Shown: positions 35,285-44,119, counted from the stretch's first letter. The stretch: 64,000 bases of DNA from Streptantibioticus cattleyicolor NRRL 8057 = DSM 46488 (GCF_000240165.1 NC_017586.1:992001-1056000), one strand, 5' to 3'. Translations and numbers: made by a program. Notes: generated from the sequence alone by a model not told the origin.

Positions 35285-36168
35285 CGGGCGGCCCCGCGGG
35301 CGTAGCGGCGCTCCACGTAGTGCTGGAGCACCGAGAGCACGGTGGTGAGCAGGACGTACCAGACGGTGGCCACCATCAGCAGCGGGATGACCCGGGTGTT
35401 GCGGCCGTAGACCACCTGGACCTGGTAGAACAGCTCGCCGATCGCCATCACCGAGACGATCGAGGTGCCCTTGAACAAGGAGATCACCTCGTTGGCGGCG
35501 TTGGGCAGGATGGCCCGCATGGCCTGCGGCAGCACGATGCGGCGCAGTTGGCGCAGCCGGGGGATGCCCAGGGCGGCGGCAGCCTCGCGCTGCCCGGGGT
35601 CGACCGAGAGCACCCCGGCCCGCACGATCTCGGCGGCGTAGGCGGCCTGGTGGAGGGCGAGCCCGAGGACGGCGGCGCCCATGGAGCTGACCATGTCGCG
35701 GGTGTCGAAGGAGAAGAACCCGGGGCCGAACGGGATGCCGAAGTCCAGCCTGCGGTAGAGCACCGAGAGGTTGAACCAGAACAGCAGCTGCACGATGAGC
35801 GGGATCGAGCGGAACGCCCACACGTAGCCGAAGGCCACCGCGCGCAGGAACGGGCTGCCGGACAGCCGCAGCAGCGCCAGCACCAGGCCGAGGGCGAAGC
35901 CGAGCACGGTGCCGTAGACGGTGAGCTGCACGGTGACGCCGAGCGCCTTGAGGATCGAGTCGGCGGTGAAGAACGCGGCGAACGTCCCCCAGTCCCACAC
36001 CGGGTTGGTGACCAGGCCGTGCACCAGCTGGGCGAGGAGGACGACGACCACCGCGGTGGCCACCCAGCGCCAGGGGTGGCGGGCGGGCACGATGGTCAGG
36101 GTCTCGGGGCCGGCCGGGCCGGCGCGTTCGGGGACCGCGCCGACGGCGGGGTCGGTCGTCACGGACAT
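35281..36168 (-). CDS. amino-acid-type ABC transporter permease
   Basis: A 295-aa membrane protein with about five transmembrane helices (from residue 34 on) and the EAA cytoplasmic loop EAAAALGIPRLRQLRRIVLPQA, the docking site for the ATPase. AFRSIPLIVQLLFWF is characteristic of the HisMQ/GlnP group. ATG 36168 has GAGGAA six bases upstream. A single permease gene is present, so it would work as a homodimer. It lies 34 bp downstream of the FAD/NAD protein gene. Confidence 0.94.
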   Translation of the reverse strand: MSVTTDPAVGAVPERAGPAGPETLTIVPARHPWRWVATAVVVVLLAQLVHGLVTNPVWDWGTFAAFFTADSILKALGVTVQLTVYGTVLGFALGLVLALLRLSGSPFLRAVAFGYVWAFRSIPLIVQLLFWFNLSVLYRRLDFGIPFGPGFFSFDTRDMVSSMGAAVLGLALHQAAYAAEIVRAGVLSVDPGQREAAAALGIPRLRQLRRIVLPQAMRAILPNAANEVISLFKGTSIVSVMAIGELFYQVQVVYGRNTRVIPLLMVATVWYVLLTTVLSVLQHYVERRYARGAAR

Positions 36169-36202
36169 GACGGTTTCCTCCAGGGACGGGGACGGGGACG
36201 GC

Positions 36203-38167
36203 TCAGGCGGTGAGCGCGGGCGGGGCGTCGCCGGTGGCGAGCGTGCGCAGGAAGGCGAGGGCGGCGCGGGCGGTGGCGTCGTTCTGCCCGAAGGCGGGGG
36301 CGTTGGTGCGCGGGCGGGCGAAGGCGGCGTAGGCGCGGCCGTTGGTGTGCGGGCCGAGGGCGAGGCGGCGGGGGTGCGGGCGGCCGTCGCGGTCCAGGAC
36401 CCGGGAGTCGCCGGGGTCGACGGCGAGCAGTCCGGTGGGCAGCGCGGTCGTGCCGTCGTACAGCACCTCCTCGCCGCCACCGCCGTCCTCGGCGAGGGCG
36501 CGCAGCAGCGGGTCGCGCGAGCGGTGCACCGACGGTGCGGGCAGCCGGGCCTCGACCAGGGCCCGGGCGGTCACGTCCCCCGGCCAGGTGGTGCCGGTGG
36601 CCCGGAAGGCGCGGGCCCGGGGGTCGGCGTGGACGGTGAGCCCGGCGCCGAGGAAGCGGACCACCCCGGCGCGGGAGAGCGCGAGCAGTTGCCGCAGCCG
36701 GGGCGCGGGCGGGCCGGAGGCGTAGAAGCTGAAGAACCCGTGCCACCAGCCGTCCACCTCGGCCAGCCGGGAGCGCGGGGCGAGCCTGCCGGAGCCCACC
36801 AGCGGGACGAGGTGGGTGTAGACCGACAGCATGGCCAGGAAGACCGCGAGGTCGGGGCTGTGCGCCCGGTCGACGCGGCGGTCGAGGTCGGCGGTGACGT
36901 GGTCGCGCAGATAGGACTGGAACGTCTCCTCGTCCGGGCAGCGCACCCCGGCCAGCGGATGGTCCAGCGCCACCGGGTCGAAGCGGTCGGCCGGGTCGGG
37001 GACCGCGTCGGCGATCAGGGCGTCCAGTCCGGCGCCGCCGGGTGCCGCGGCGGCGAACTTCTCCTCGAAGTCGGGCCAGTTGACCCGGGTGCGCTCGGGG
37101 TGGGCGGTGAACAGCCGGTGGTAGTGGGCGTAGGCCAGCTCCTTGGCGATCAGCGGCCACACGTCGCGCCGGAAGTCCAGCGCCGGGCGGGTGAGCAACT
37201 CGCCCACCTGCTCCGGCCCGAAGAACCGGGGTAGCGGCGTCCGTTCGCCCCACCAGCCGTAGCCGATCTTGGCGTGGTACGGCACCCCGCGGCGCGACCC
37301 CACGTGGAGCACCGGTTCCCGGCCGGAGGGCAGGTAGACCAGCCCGCCGTGATCGTCGGTGCGGTACCTGCCGCCGCGTCCCTCGGTGAGGAGCACCATC
37401 AGGTCGACGAAGGCGAGGCCGAAGCCGCGGACGATCACCGGTTCGCCGGGGCGCAGCGCCGACAGGTCGGCGTCGGCGGTGTACGCGGGCGGGATGTGGA
37501 CCAGGCCGTGCTCGCGGGCGAACCGGGTCAACTCGCGCTGTTCGTCGTCGGGTTCGGAGTCCAGGTGGCCGAGGGCGAGGACGACCAGGTCGGCGGTGAG
37601 CGGCTCGGGGACGCCCTCCAGCCAGACCCGTTGGCGGCCGTCGCGCGGGCCGGTCACGCGTACCGCGCGGCGCCGGTGGCGGTGGAGCCGGACGCCGGGC
37701 GGCAAGGCGGCCACCGCCTGCTCGTACACCCAGGCCAGGTAGGCGCTCTGGACCCGGCGGGAGGGGAAGGCGGTGGGGGTGAGCCGGCGTACCTCGGCGG
37801 CGAGTGCCGGGTCGGCGGGGGCCGGTATCCGGCCGGCGCGGACCCGCTCGGCCCATTCGGCGAGCGTCGGCCCGGGGCGCACCGGTCCGGCGCAGGTGAC
37901 CGACTCGTCGAGGAACATGGTGACGTCCTCGGCCATGGAGTTCATCCACAGCAGCGGCGACTGGTCGGCGCGCCAGACCCGTCCGGCGCCGGGCGGGTAC
38001 GGGTCGACCAGGTGGACGTCGAGCGGCGAACCGCCGTACAGCTCCGGGACGTTGGCGGCGAGGCGTTCCAGCAGTCCGGTGCCGCGCGGACCGGCGCCCA
38101 CGACGACCAGCGAGGGTACGGTGCCGCCGGGGTGCGGCGGGCGGGACGGAAGGGGGGAGACGGGCAT
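36203..38167 (-). CDS. FAD/NAD(P)-binding protein (NAD_binding_9-like)
   Basis: A 654-aa flavoprotein-like protein with an N-terminal dinucleotide fold, SLVVVGAGPRGTGLLERL (residues 19-36), then a WRADQSPLLWMNSMAEDVTMF block and a second nucleotide segment VIVRGFGLAFVDLMVLLTEGRGG. The family is sometimes called adenylate cyclase/lysine N-hydroxylase-like; its reaction is not known. It is the first gene of the cluster, reading into the ABC importer and two flavin monooxygenases, and may supply an oxidoreductase step or reducing power. ATG 38167 has GGAG seven bases upstream. Confidence 0.85.
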   Translation of the reverse strand: MPVSPLPSRPPHPGGTVPSLVVVGAGPRGTGLLERLAANVPELYGGSPLDVHLVDPYPPGAGRVWRADQSPLLWMNSMAEDVTMFLDESVTCAGPVRPGPTLAEWAERVRAGRIPAPADPALAAEVRRLTPTAFPSRRVQSAYLAWVYEQAVAALPPGVRLHRHRRRAVRVTGPRDGRQRVWLEGVPEPLTADLVVLALGHLDSEPDDEQRELTRFAREHGLVHIPPAYTADADLSALRPGEPVIVRGFGLAFVDLMVLLTEGRGGRYRTDDHGGLVYLPSGREPVLHVGSRRGVPYHAKIGYGWWGERTPLPRFFGPEQVGELLTRPALDFRRDVWPLIAKELAYAHYHRLFTAHPERTRVNWPDFEEKFAAAAPGGAGLDALIADAVPDPADRFDPVALDHPLAGVRCPDEETFQSYLRDHVTADLDRRVDRAHSPDLAVFLAMLSVYTHLVPLVGSGRLAPRSRLAEVDGWWHGFFSFYASGPPAPRLRQLLALSRAGVVRFLGAGLTVHADPRARAFRATGTTWPGDVTARALVEARLPAPSVHRSRDPLLRALAEDGGGGEEVLYDGTTALPTGLLAVDPGDSRVLDRDGRPHPRRLALGPHTNGRAYAAFARPRTNAPAFGQNDATARAALAFLRTLATGDAPPALTA

Positions 38168-38274
38168 GTGAAGGCTCCGACGGGATCACCGCGCGACGAC
38201 TCGCGCGTCACGGAAATCGCCTTCACACGGCCGCGCCCCTCAACGCGGCCAGGGCCCGACCAGGCCCCGCCCCG

Positions 38275-38305
38275 AGGCTATGCCGACGGCGCCGCCGGTT
38301 GTCAA
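38275..38305 (-). promoter_or_regulatory. promoter of the FAD-ABC-monooxygenase operon
   Basis: On the minus strand, TTGACA (38305-38300) is followed after 17 bases by CATAGC, which continues as TAGCCT (TAnnnT). This is close to the vegetative HrdB consensus. Transcription would start near 38268, giving a leader of about 100 nt before ATG 38167. No riboswitch fold that I can name is visible in that leader. Confidence 0.55.
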
Positions 38306-38341
38306 CCCTGTCCAGCAGGTGGTCACCGCGTCTCATCATGG

Positions 38342-38370
38342 TTGACGTGTCCGCGTTGGACTGCTCAACT
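38342..38370 (+). promoter_or_regulatory. promoter for the plus-strand leader peptide
   Basis: TTGACG (38342-38347), a 17-base spacer, and TCAACT (38365-38370) place the start of transcription at or next to ATG 38377. The peptide would then be translated from a leaderless transcript. This promoter is divergent from that of the monooxygenase operon, 36 bp away. Confidence 0.5.
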
Positions 38371-38376
38371 GTGCTC

Positions 38377-38451
38377 ATGCGCTCGCAGGAGTTGGTCACC
38401 CGCGGCCACATCGACTTCGGTCGGGTGTGGTCGTCCTCGTGTTGTCGTTGA
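38377..38451 (+). CDS. putative Cys-type leader peptide (24 aa)
   Basis: A short frame begins MRSQELVTRGHID and ends SSSCCR followed by TGA. Short ORFs with this pattern (a basic start, then an H-x-D segment, and a Cys-rich last few codons) are the putative leader peptides that precede sulfur-assimilation genes in many actinobacteria and act by ribosome stalling at Cys codons. The adjacent cluster is of the kind such leaders control, but it lies on the other strand. Nothing convincing follows on the plus strand. It is too short for ordinary gene finders. Confidence 0.6.
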   Translation: MRSQELVTRGHIDFGRVWSSSCCR

Positions 38452-39097
38452 TCCGGTAGCCGGCCGCGCAGACGGCCCGTTCTCCCCTTGATCCGACCAC
38501 GTCCGGGCGCCTCTCCCCCGGTCAGCCGCGGCTACCGTTCCTCCTTCGGCCTTCCCGCCTTCACACCGTGTCAGCAGTTCCCGCCGCGCCCGCCCTGGCA
38601 GCACTCGCACGAGCGCGTGCGGCAGTCGCACCCCGTACAGCCGTCCTCACGACACCAGCCGTACTTCGGCCCGCCCCGCGCCGCCGGCGCCGGCGCCGCA
38701 CCGTGGATCAACTCGGCGTCCGTCATGCTCCCGGTCGACCTCGCCGCGACCGCCGCCCCCTCGTTCGGGTGTTTCGCCGACCGGGGGCGGGGCAGGCGAC
38801 GGGCGCTCGGGCGGCGGGTGAACGGAGGGTGCGGTGCGGTGACGGAGGGGTGAGGAGATTGGGGGCGTGGGCCGTCCGGACGCGCCCCTTCACTCTCCCG
38901 TGCGCCGGGCGTGACAGGATTTCCAGCGCCCCGTCAGCTTCCTTGTGCACCGCGTCCCCTGACGCAGCGCCATGCCGGTCGTGCACCAGTAGCGTCACGA
39001 ATCCCCGGTCCGGTCCATTTCCACTTGGCGCTTCCTCCGCATCATGGACGACGATAGGGGGGCGGACGGTACGGACCGCAGCGTTAAGGAGGCGTCC
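38452..39097. other. 646-bp gap after the leader peptide; no gene recognised
   Basis: A weak hairpin, GGCCG/CGGCC (38462-38477), is followed by a pyrimidine-rich stretch to about 38560. Open frames on both strands here have weak third-position GC preference and low-complexity Arg/Pro/Ala composition; I do not believe any of them. It could be a decayed gene once controlled by the leader, or simply a long spacer before sflA. Confidence 0.5.
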
Positions 39098-39544
39098 ATG
39101 GGTTCGGTGCGAAGGGCCAGCGCCTGGCTGGGGCTCGTCGACGAGGGCGGGGACGAGCGTTACTACGACGAGGAGTACACGGACTACCCCGAGGCCCCGC
39201 AGACCACCGAAGCCTGGGTGACCGATCCACGGGTGCAGGTGGCCGGGGAGACGGCGGAGCAGCAGGGGCGGCGGATCGCCACCGTCACCCCGGACGGCTT
39301 CCGGGACGCGCGGGGCCTCGGCGAGCTGTTCCGGGACGGCATCCCGGTGATCGTCAACCTCACGGCGATGGAACCGGCCGACGCCAAGCGGGTGGTCGAC
39401 TTCGCCGCCGGGCTCACCTTCGGGCTGCGCGGATCCATCGAACGGGTGGCCAACCGGGTCTTCCTGCTGACGCCCGCCGACTACCTGGTGGTCAGCGCGG
39501 AGGCGGCGGGGCGTTCGGCGGACGGGTTCTTCAACCAGAGCTGA
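39098..39544 (+). CDS. sflA: SepF-like protein (SflA type)
   Basis: A 148-aa protein with an N-terminal amphipathic, membrane-binding-like start ([13 protein letters not shown]), an acidic linker (about 15-55), and a C-terminal SepF fold: [40 protein letters not shown] and [13 protein letters not shown]. Streptomyces has sepF plus two paralogues, sflA and sflB; the location near dnaE2 and an acyl-CoA dehydrogenase is that of sflA as I recall. SepF anchors FtsZ to the membrane, and the SflA/B proteins influence hyphal tip and branching behaviour. ATG 39098 has AAGGAGG upstream. Confidence 0.85.
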   Translation: MGSVRRASAWLGLVDEGGDERYYDEEYTDYPEAPQTTEAWVTDPRVQVAGETAEQQGRRIATVTPDGFRDARGLGELFRDGIPVIVNLTAMEPADAKRVVDFAAGLTFGLRGSIERVANRVFLLTPADYLVVSAEAAGRSADGFFNQS

Positions 39545-39578
39545 CCGCCGCCCGGGGGTGCGGACCCCCGGTCGGCGG
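39545..39578. terminator. bidirectional terminator between sflA and gcdH
   Basis: CCGCCG-C-CCGGGGGT (39545-39559) pairs with ACCCCCGG-T-CGGCGG (39564-39578) through 14 base pairs, one mismatch and a four-base loop. It starts at the sflA stop and ends 15 bases before the convergent gcdH stop, and would serve both transcripts. Confidence 0.65.
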
Positions 39579-39592
39579 CGGCCCCGCGGCCG

Positions 39593-40780
39593 TCAGCGGA
39601 AGGCGTCCACCCCGGTGAGCGCCTTGCCGAGGACGAGCTGGTGCATCTCCACCGTGCCCTCGTAGGTGAGCACGCTCTCCAGGTTGGTGGCGTGCCGCAT
39701 GACGGGGTATTCCAGCGAGATGCCGTTGGCGCCCAGGATGGTGCGGGCGGTGCGGCAGATGTCGATCGCCTCGCGGACGTTGTTGAGCTTGCCGAAGCTG
39801 ATCTGCTCCGGGCGGAGCGTTCCGGCGTCCATCCGGCGGCCGAGGTGGTGGGCGAGCAGGACGCCCTTGTGGAGTTCGACCGCCATGTCGGCGAGCTTGG
39901 CCTGGGTGAGCTGGAAGCCGGCCAGCGGCTTGCCGAACTGCTCGCGGCTGACGGCGTACTCCAGGGCCGCCTCGAAACTGCTGCGGGCGGCCCCCATCGC
40001 GCCCCACACGATGCCGTACCGCGCGTGGCTCAGGCAGCTGAGCGGTCCGCGCAGCCCGGTGACCTCCGGGAGGACGGCGTCGGCCGGCAGCCGTACCCCG
40101 TCCAGGACCAGTTCGCTGGTGACCGAGGCGCGCAGGCTCCACTTGTGCTTGATCTCCGGCGCCGAGAAGCCGGGGGCGTCGGTGGGGACGACGAAGCCGC
40201 GGATGCCCTCGTCGGTGCGGGCCCAGACCACCGCCACCCCGGCCACCGAGCCGTTGGTGATCCACATCTTGCGGCCGGTGAGCACCCAGTCGGTGCCGTC
40301 CCGTTCGGCCCGGGTGGTCATCGCGGCCGGGTCCGAGCCGTGGTCGGGCTCGGTCAGGCCGAAGCAGCCGATCACCTCGCCGGCCGCCATCCGCGGCAGC
40401 CACTCGCGCTTCTGCTCCTCGGAGCCGAACCGGTGGATGGCGTACATCGCCAGCGAGCCCTGCACGGAGACCAGGGAGCGGATCCCGGAGTCGGCGGCCT
40501 CCAGCTCCAGGCAGGCCAGGCCGTACTGGACGGCGGTGGCGCCGGCGCAGCCGTACCCGGTCAGCGACATCCCCAATGCCCCGATACGCCCCAGTTCCTG
40601 GGCGAGTTCCCGGATCCCGGGCAGCTCCCCGGCCTCGTACCACTGGGCGATGTGCGGCAGCACCCGGTCGGCGGCCCAGCGGCGTACCGTGTCGCGCACC
40701 GCGAGGTCCTCGGGGGCGAGCAGGTCGTCCAGGCCGATCGGGTCGGACGGGTCGAACGGCGGCAGCGTGCTGCCCTTCAT
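39593..40780 (-). CDS. gcdH: glutaryl-CoA dehydrogenase-like acyl-CoA dehydrogenase
   Basis: A 395-aa FAD enzyme resembling GcdH, which oxidises and decarboxylates glutaryl-CoA to crotonyl-CoA in lysine/tryptophan breakdown. Group signatures are GMSLTGYGCAGATAVQYG, FGLTEPDHGSDPAAM, FGKPLAGFQLTQAKLADM, EYPVMRHATNLESVLTYEGT (two adjoining segments) and VEMHQLVLG. The catalytic Glu is in TYEGT. The glutaryl-specific Arg position cannot be verified by eye. ATG 40780 is used. It is transcribed alone, towards sflA. Confidence 0.88.
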   Translation of the reverse strand: MKGSTLPPFDPSDPIGLDDLLAPEDLAVRDTVRRWAADRVLPHIAQWYEAGELPGIRELAQELGRIGALGMSLTGYGCAGATAVQYGLACLELEAADSGIRSLVSVQGSLAMYAIHRFGSEEQKREWLPRMAAGEVIGCFGLTEPDHGSDPAAMTTRAERDGTDWVLTGRKMWITNGSVAGVAVVWARTDEGIRGFVVPTDAPGFSAPEIKHKWSLRASVTSELVLDGVRLPADAVLPEVTGLRGPLSCLSHARYGIVWGAMGAARSSFEAALEYAVSREQFGKPLAGFQLTQAKLADMAVELHKGVLLAHHLGRRMDAGTLRPEQISFGKLNNVREAIDICRTARTILGANGISLEYPVMRHATNLESVLTYEGTVEMHQLVLGKALTGVDAFR

Positions 40781-40866
40781 GGCGGACCTCCGGGGTGCAC
40801 CGAGACGATCTTCGCTGGCGCGCTCGACGCTACGGGCGGCCCCGGGCCGCGTAAAGCCCCCGCCGG

Positions 40867-42474
40867 TCAGCCGTGAACCGCGTCACGCGCGGCGGCGGCC
40901 CGGGCGGTGTCCATCCCGCGCGGCAGGCACAGCGCGGCCAGCGCGCCGATCAGCAGCAGCCCGGCGCTGACCGCGAGGGTGACGTGGAGGCCGTGCACGA
41001 AGGCGGAGCGGGCAGCGGCGCGCAGCGTCTGGCCGGCCGGACCACCGAGCCGGCCGGCCACGTCGTAGGCCTCGCCGAGCGAGTGGGTGGCCTGGTCGGC
41101 GGCGTACTCCGGCACCCCGGGCACCCGGCGCACCCCCGGTTCGTAGGCGGCGTTCATCACGCTGCCGAGCAGGGCGATGCCCATCCCGGCGCCGAGTTGG
41201 TAGGAGGTCTCGCCGATCGCGGCGGCGCCGCCGGCCCGGTCCGGCGGGGCCTCGCTGAGCATGGACTCGTAGGCGCCGAAGAGCGTGGTCTCCAGGCCGA
41301 AGCCGAGCAGTACGAAGCCGCCGGTGAGCAGCCAGGGCCGGTCGGTGGCGCCCATCGCGGTGAGCGCGAGCACGGCGCAGGCGGTGAGCACGAAGCCACC
41401 GCAGACCATCGCGCGCGGCCCGACGCGGTGGAGTATGCGCGAGCCGGTCAGACCGGCGGCCATCGCGGCGAAGGTGAGCGGCAGCAGCCGCAGCCCGGCC
41501 GCGACCGGGCTGAGGTGGAGCACCAGTTGGAGGTACTGCACCGCGACCAGTTCCAGGCCGACCAGGGCGAGCATGGCCAGCACGATGCACCCCACCGAGG
41601 TGCCGAACGCCGCCCGGCCGAACATCGACATGTCGATCAGCGGATGGCGCAGCCGGCGCTGGCGGCGTACGAAGAGCCACAGCAGCACCACCCCGGCGGC
41701 GAGCGCGGTGAGCGCCGCGGGGTCGGTGAACCCGTCCCCGCCGCCGAGCCGCTTGACGCCGAGGATCACCCCGAGGATGCCGAGGGCGGCCAGCCCCGCG
41801 CCGAGCAGGTCCCACGGACCGTCCCGGTCGCCGGTGGACTCCGGCAGCAGCAGCCGGGCGACCGGCCAGATCACCGCCATCAGCGGGATGTTGACCAGGA
41901 AGACCGAGCCCCACCAGAAGTGTTCCAGCAGGAAGCCGCCGAGCACCGGGCCGACGGCGGCGCCCACCGCGGCCACCGCGCTCCACACCCCGATGGCCAC
42001 CGCGCGTTCCTTGCGGTCGGGGAAGACCTGGCGCAGCACGGAGAGGGTGGCGGGCATGATCATCGCGCCGCCGACGCCGAGCAGCGCGCGGGCGGCGATG
42101 AGCACCGCGGGCGAGGTGGCCAGCGCGGCCAGCCCGGAGGCGGCGGCGAAGAGCGCGTAGCCGAGCAGCAGCACCCGGCGGCGGCCGACCCGGTCGCCGA
42201 GGGTGCCGAAGAGGATCAGCAGGGAGGCCGCGGCCAGCGGGTAGGCGTCGACGATCCACAGCAGTTCGATCGGCCCGGGCCGCAGGTCCTCGGTGAGCGA
42301 GGGGACGGCGACGTGGAGCACCGTGGAGTCGAGCGCCACCAGCAGCAGGCTCACGCAGAGAATGACCAGGACCGTCCAGCGGTTCGCCGGGTGGCGCGCG
42401 CCGGCCCGGTCGGACCGCCCGCCGGGCGGGACGGCGGCCTGCTCCGAAGTGCCGGCCATGGTCGTCCCCGTCAT
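40867..42474 (-). CDS. MFS transporter, DHA2 (EmrB/QacA) family
   Basis: A 535-aa drug/proton antiporter with 14 predicted membrane segments. DHA2 signatures are LDSTVLHVAVPSL (motif D-like), LLILFGTLGDRVGRRRVLL (motif A) and VGPVLGGFLLEHFWW (motif C, the antiporter motif). ATG 42474 is chosen because GGAGG lies seven bases upstream; a longer frame has no ribosome site. It exports hydrophobic compounds in exchange for protons. No TetR/MarR regulator is adjacent, though a lower-GC promoter region of about 550 bp follows. Confidence 0.93.
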   Translation of the reverse strand: MTGTTMAGTSEQAAVPPGGRSDRAGARHPANRWTVLVILCVSLLLVALDSTVLHVAVPSLTEDLRPGPIELLWIVDAYPLAAASLLILFGTLGDRVGRRRVLLLGYALFAAASGLAALATSPAVLIAARALLGVGGAMIMPATLSVLRQVFPDRKERAVAIGVWSAVAAVGAAVGPVLGGFLLEHFWWGSVFLVNIPLMAVIWPVARLLLPESTGDRDGPWDLLGAGLAALGILGVILGVKRLGGGDGFTDPAALTALAAGVVLLWLFVRRQRRLRHPLIDMSMFGRAAFGTSVGCIVLAMLALVGLELVAVQYLQLVLHLSPVAAGLRLLPLTFAAMAAGLTGSRILHRVGPRAMVCGGFVLTACAVLALTAMGATDRPWLLTGGFVLLGFGLETTLFGAYESMLSEAPPDRAGGAAAIGETSYQLGAGMGIALLGSVMNAAYEPGVRRVPGVPEYAADQATHSLGEAYDVAGRLGGPAGQTLRAAARSAFVHGLHVTLAVSAGLLLIGALAALCLPRGMDTARAAAARDAVHG

Positions 42475-43024
42475 CCATGCACCTCCACAGGTCGTACGAG
42501 CCCGCCCGCGACCCGGGCGGGCGGCGGCCCAGGCGCCGGATTCCCCCCGGTGCGGTGCGGGCAAGTGAGTGAGCCGCCAGCGTACGCGAGTCGGACCGGG
42601 CGGGGTCCGGCCCGCCCGGCGTTCCGGGTGATTTATGAGGTCCATCCGGTACATGGCGTTCATCACATTCCCCGGCGTGTCCCGGGCCCGCGGGGCGGCG
42701 GGGGCGGGCGCCGGTGGACCGGCGGGGCAGAATTCGATCTTGGAACGGGGAACGCCGCCCGCCCCGCGCCCCCGGTCCGCGGCCGGCCGTCCGCACCGCC
42801 CGGTCCGGTCCCCCGGCCCCTATCCCCTTGGGATTACCGGGAATTGCGCGGACGGAATTCCGGTGCGCCCACCACGCGGTGAATACCAGGGCCGCCGACC
42901 GCCCGGCCGGCAAGTCGGAAAATGTGAGCCAGATGACACGGGGTGACTGTTGCCACATCACATCGTCATCACAAAGCGCTCGGTCCGGCCGAACCAACCT
43001 GTCACACGCTGTAACGTCGTTTGA
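42475..43024. other. 550-bp divergent promoter region; no gene recognised
   Basis: This is the spacer between the MFS gene and the PAP2 gene. The right-hand part (42840-43020) is lower in GC than its surroundings and contains TAACGT about 12 bases before GTG 43025, a possible -10 element of a short-leader or leaderless transcript. The open frames within it are shadows of the MFS frame. Confidence 0.5.
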
Positions 43025-44032
43025 GTGCGTACCGACCGAATCGCCGCCCCCTTGAAGCGGGAGCGAGAGCAGGAGCGGCCGAGCGACCGCGAGGTCCCGC
43101 GGATGAGCCGAACACGCCTTGTGCTGTTCGGCACCACGCTGGTGGCCTACGCGGGGATAGTCGTCGCCGTGCTGGTGACCTCGAAGCTGGTCGGGCTGGA
43201 CTGGCAGGTGATGCTGTTCCGCCCGTACAAGCAGTGGCCGCAGATCCACACGTTCCTGGACTACTTCGTGGTGCTGGGGCAGCGCGGGCCGACCGCGGTG
43301 GCGGTCGCCGCCTGGCTGGGCTGGCGTGCCTGGCGGCAGCGTTCGCTGCGCCCGCTGCTGGTGCTGGGCGCGGCGCTGCTGATGCTCAACGCGACGGTGG
43401 GCGCGGTCAAGTACGGGGTGGGACGGCTCGGTCCGCACTACGCCACCACCATCGGATCGGCCGAACTCTTCCGCGACGGCGACATATTCCCCTCCGGGCA
43501 CACCGCCAACGCCGTGGTGACCTGGGGCATCCTCGCCTATCTGGCCACCACGCCGCGGGCCCGCCGGGTGCTGTCGGTGCTCAGCGCGATGCTGTCGCTG
43601 GGCGTCGGGATGACCACCATCTACCTGGGCACCCACTGGGTCAGCGATGTGCTCAGCGGCTGGTGCGCCGGGCTGCTGGTGCTGCTGGCGATGCCGTGGG
43701 TGGAGCCGCTGGTGGCGCGGGCCGAGGCGTGGCTCGCGGCGCTGTGGGGGTGGCTGCGCTCGGCGGCCTGGGCCCGCCCCGCGGGGGCGCCCCCGATCGC
43801 GGCGCGTCCGGGTGTGGTGGCGCCGCGCTCCCCCGCCGACGACACCACGCGGGTACCGCAGACGGTGGGCGCGGGGGCGTACGGCCGGCCGCCGGCCCCG
43901 CACGCGGTGCGCCACCCGGTGGTCCGCGGCGGCCACCCGCGCTACGACCGGCCGGCCGCCCCGGCGGTCCGCCGGCCGCGTCAGGGACCAGCGGTGGAGA
44001 CGGCGGTACGCGGACGGGGCCCGGTGGGCTGA
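43025..44032 (+). CDS. PAP2-superfamily membrane phosphatase
   Basis: A 335-aa membrane protein with about six hydrophobic helices in residues 30-225. The three PAP2 motifs are VKYGVGRLGP (motif 1, Lys/Arg), PSGHT (motif 2 with catalytic His), and LGTHWVSDVLSGW (motif 3). It would dephosphorylate lipid phosphates such as phosphatidate or undecaprenyl pyrophosphate outside the membrane. The C-terminal 90 residues are a Pro/Arg-rich cytoplasmic tail. GTG 43025 has no ribosome site; ATG 43103 has GAGG eight bases upstream and is a possible true start. Confidence 0.85.
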   Translation: MRTDRIAAPLKREREQERPSDREVPRMSRTRLVLFGTTLVAYAGIVVAVLVTSKLVGLDWQVMLFRPYKQWPQIHTFLDYFVVLGQRGPTAVAVAAWLGWRAWRQRSLRPLLVLGAALLMLNATVGAVKYGVGRLGPHYATTIGSAELFRDGDIFPSGHTANAVVTWGILAYLATTPRARRVLSVLSAMLSLGVGMTTIYLGTHWVSDVLSGWCAGLLVLLAMPWVEPLVARAEAWLAALWGWLRSAAWARPAGAPPIAARPGVVAPRSPADDTTRVPQTVGAGAYGRPPAPHAVRHPVVRGGHPRYDRPAAPAVRRPRQGPAVETAVRGRGPVG

Positions 44033-44050
44033 GCCGGGAAGAACGGCGGG

Positions 44051-44094
44051 CGGGGCCCGCGGGAGACGGTACGCACCAGCTCCCGCGGGCCCCG
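44051..44094. terminator. terminator hairpin between PAP2 gene and I78 gene
   Basis: CGGGGCCCGCGGGAG (44051-44065) and CTCCCGCGGGCCCCG (44080-44094) form a perfect 15-bp stem with a 14-base loop between two convergent genes, so it probably terminates both. Confidence 0.7.
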
Positions 44095-44119
44095 TCGCGT
44101 TGTCCGGACGGTGTCGCGG

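Noticed and set aside
38168-38340. A leader peptide or riboswitch in the minus-strand 5' region of the monooxygenase operon
   Set aside because: Short frames there do not end in Cys codons, and no known riboswitch core was visible. Only a promoter is supported.
40883-43936. A 1017-residue minus-strand frame through the MFS gene and into the PAP2 gene
   Set aside because: Low-complexity shadow of two confidently identified genes on either strand.
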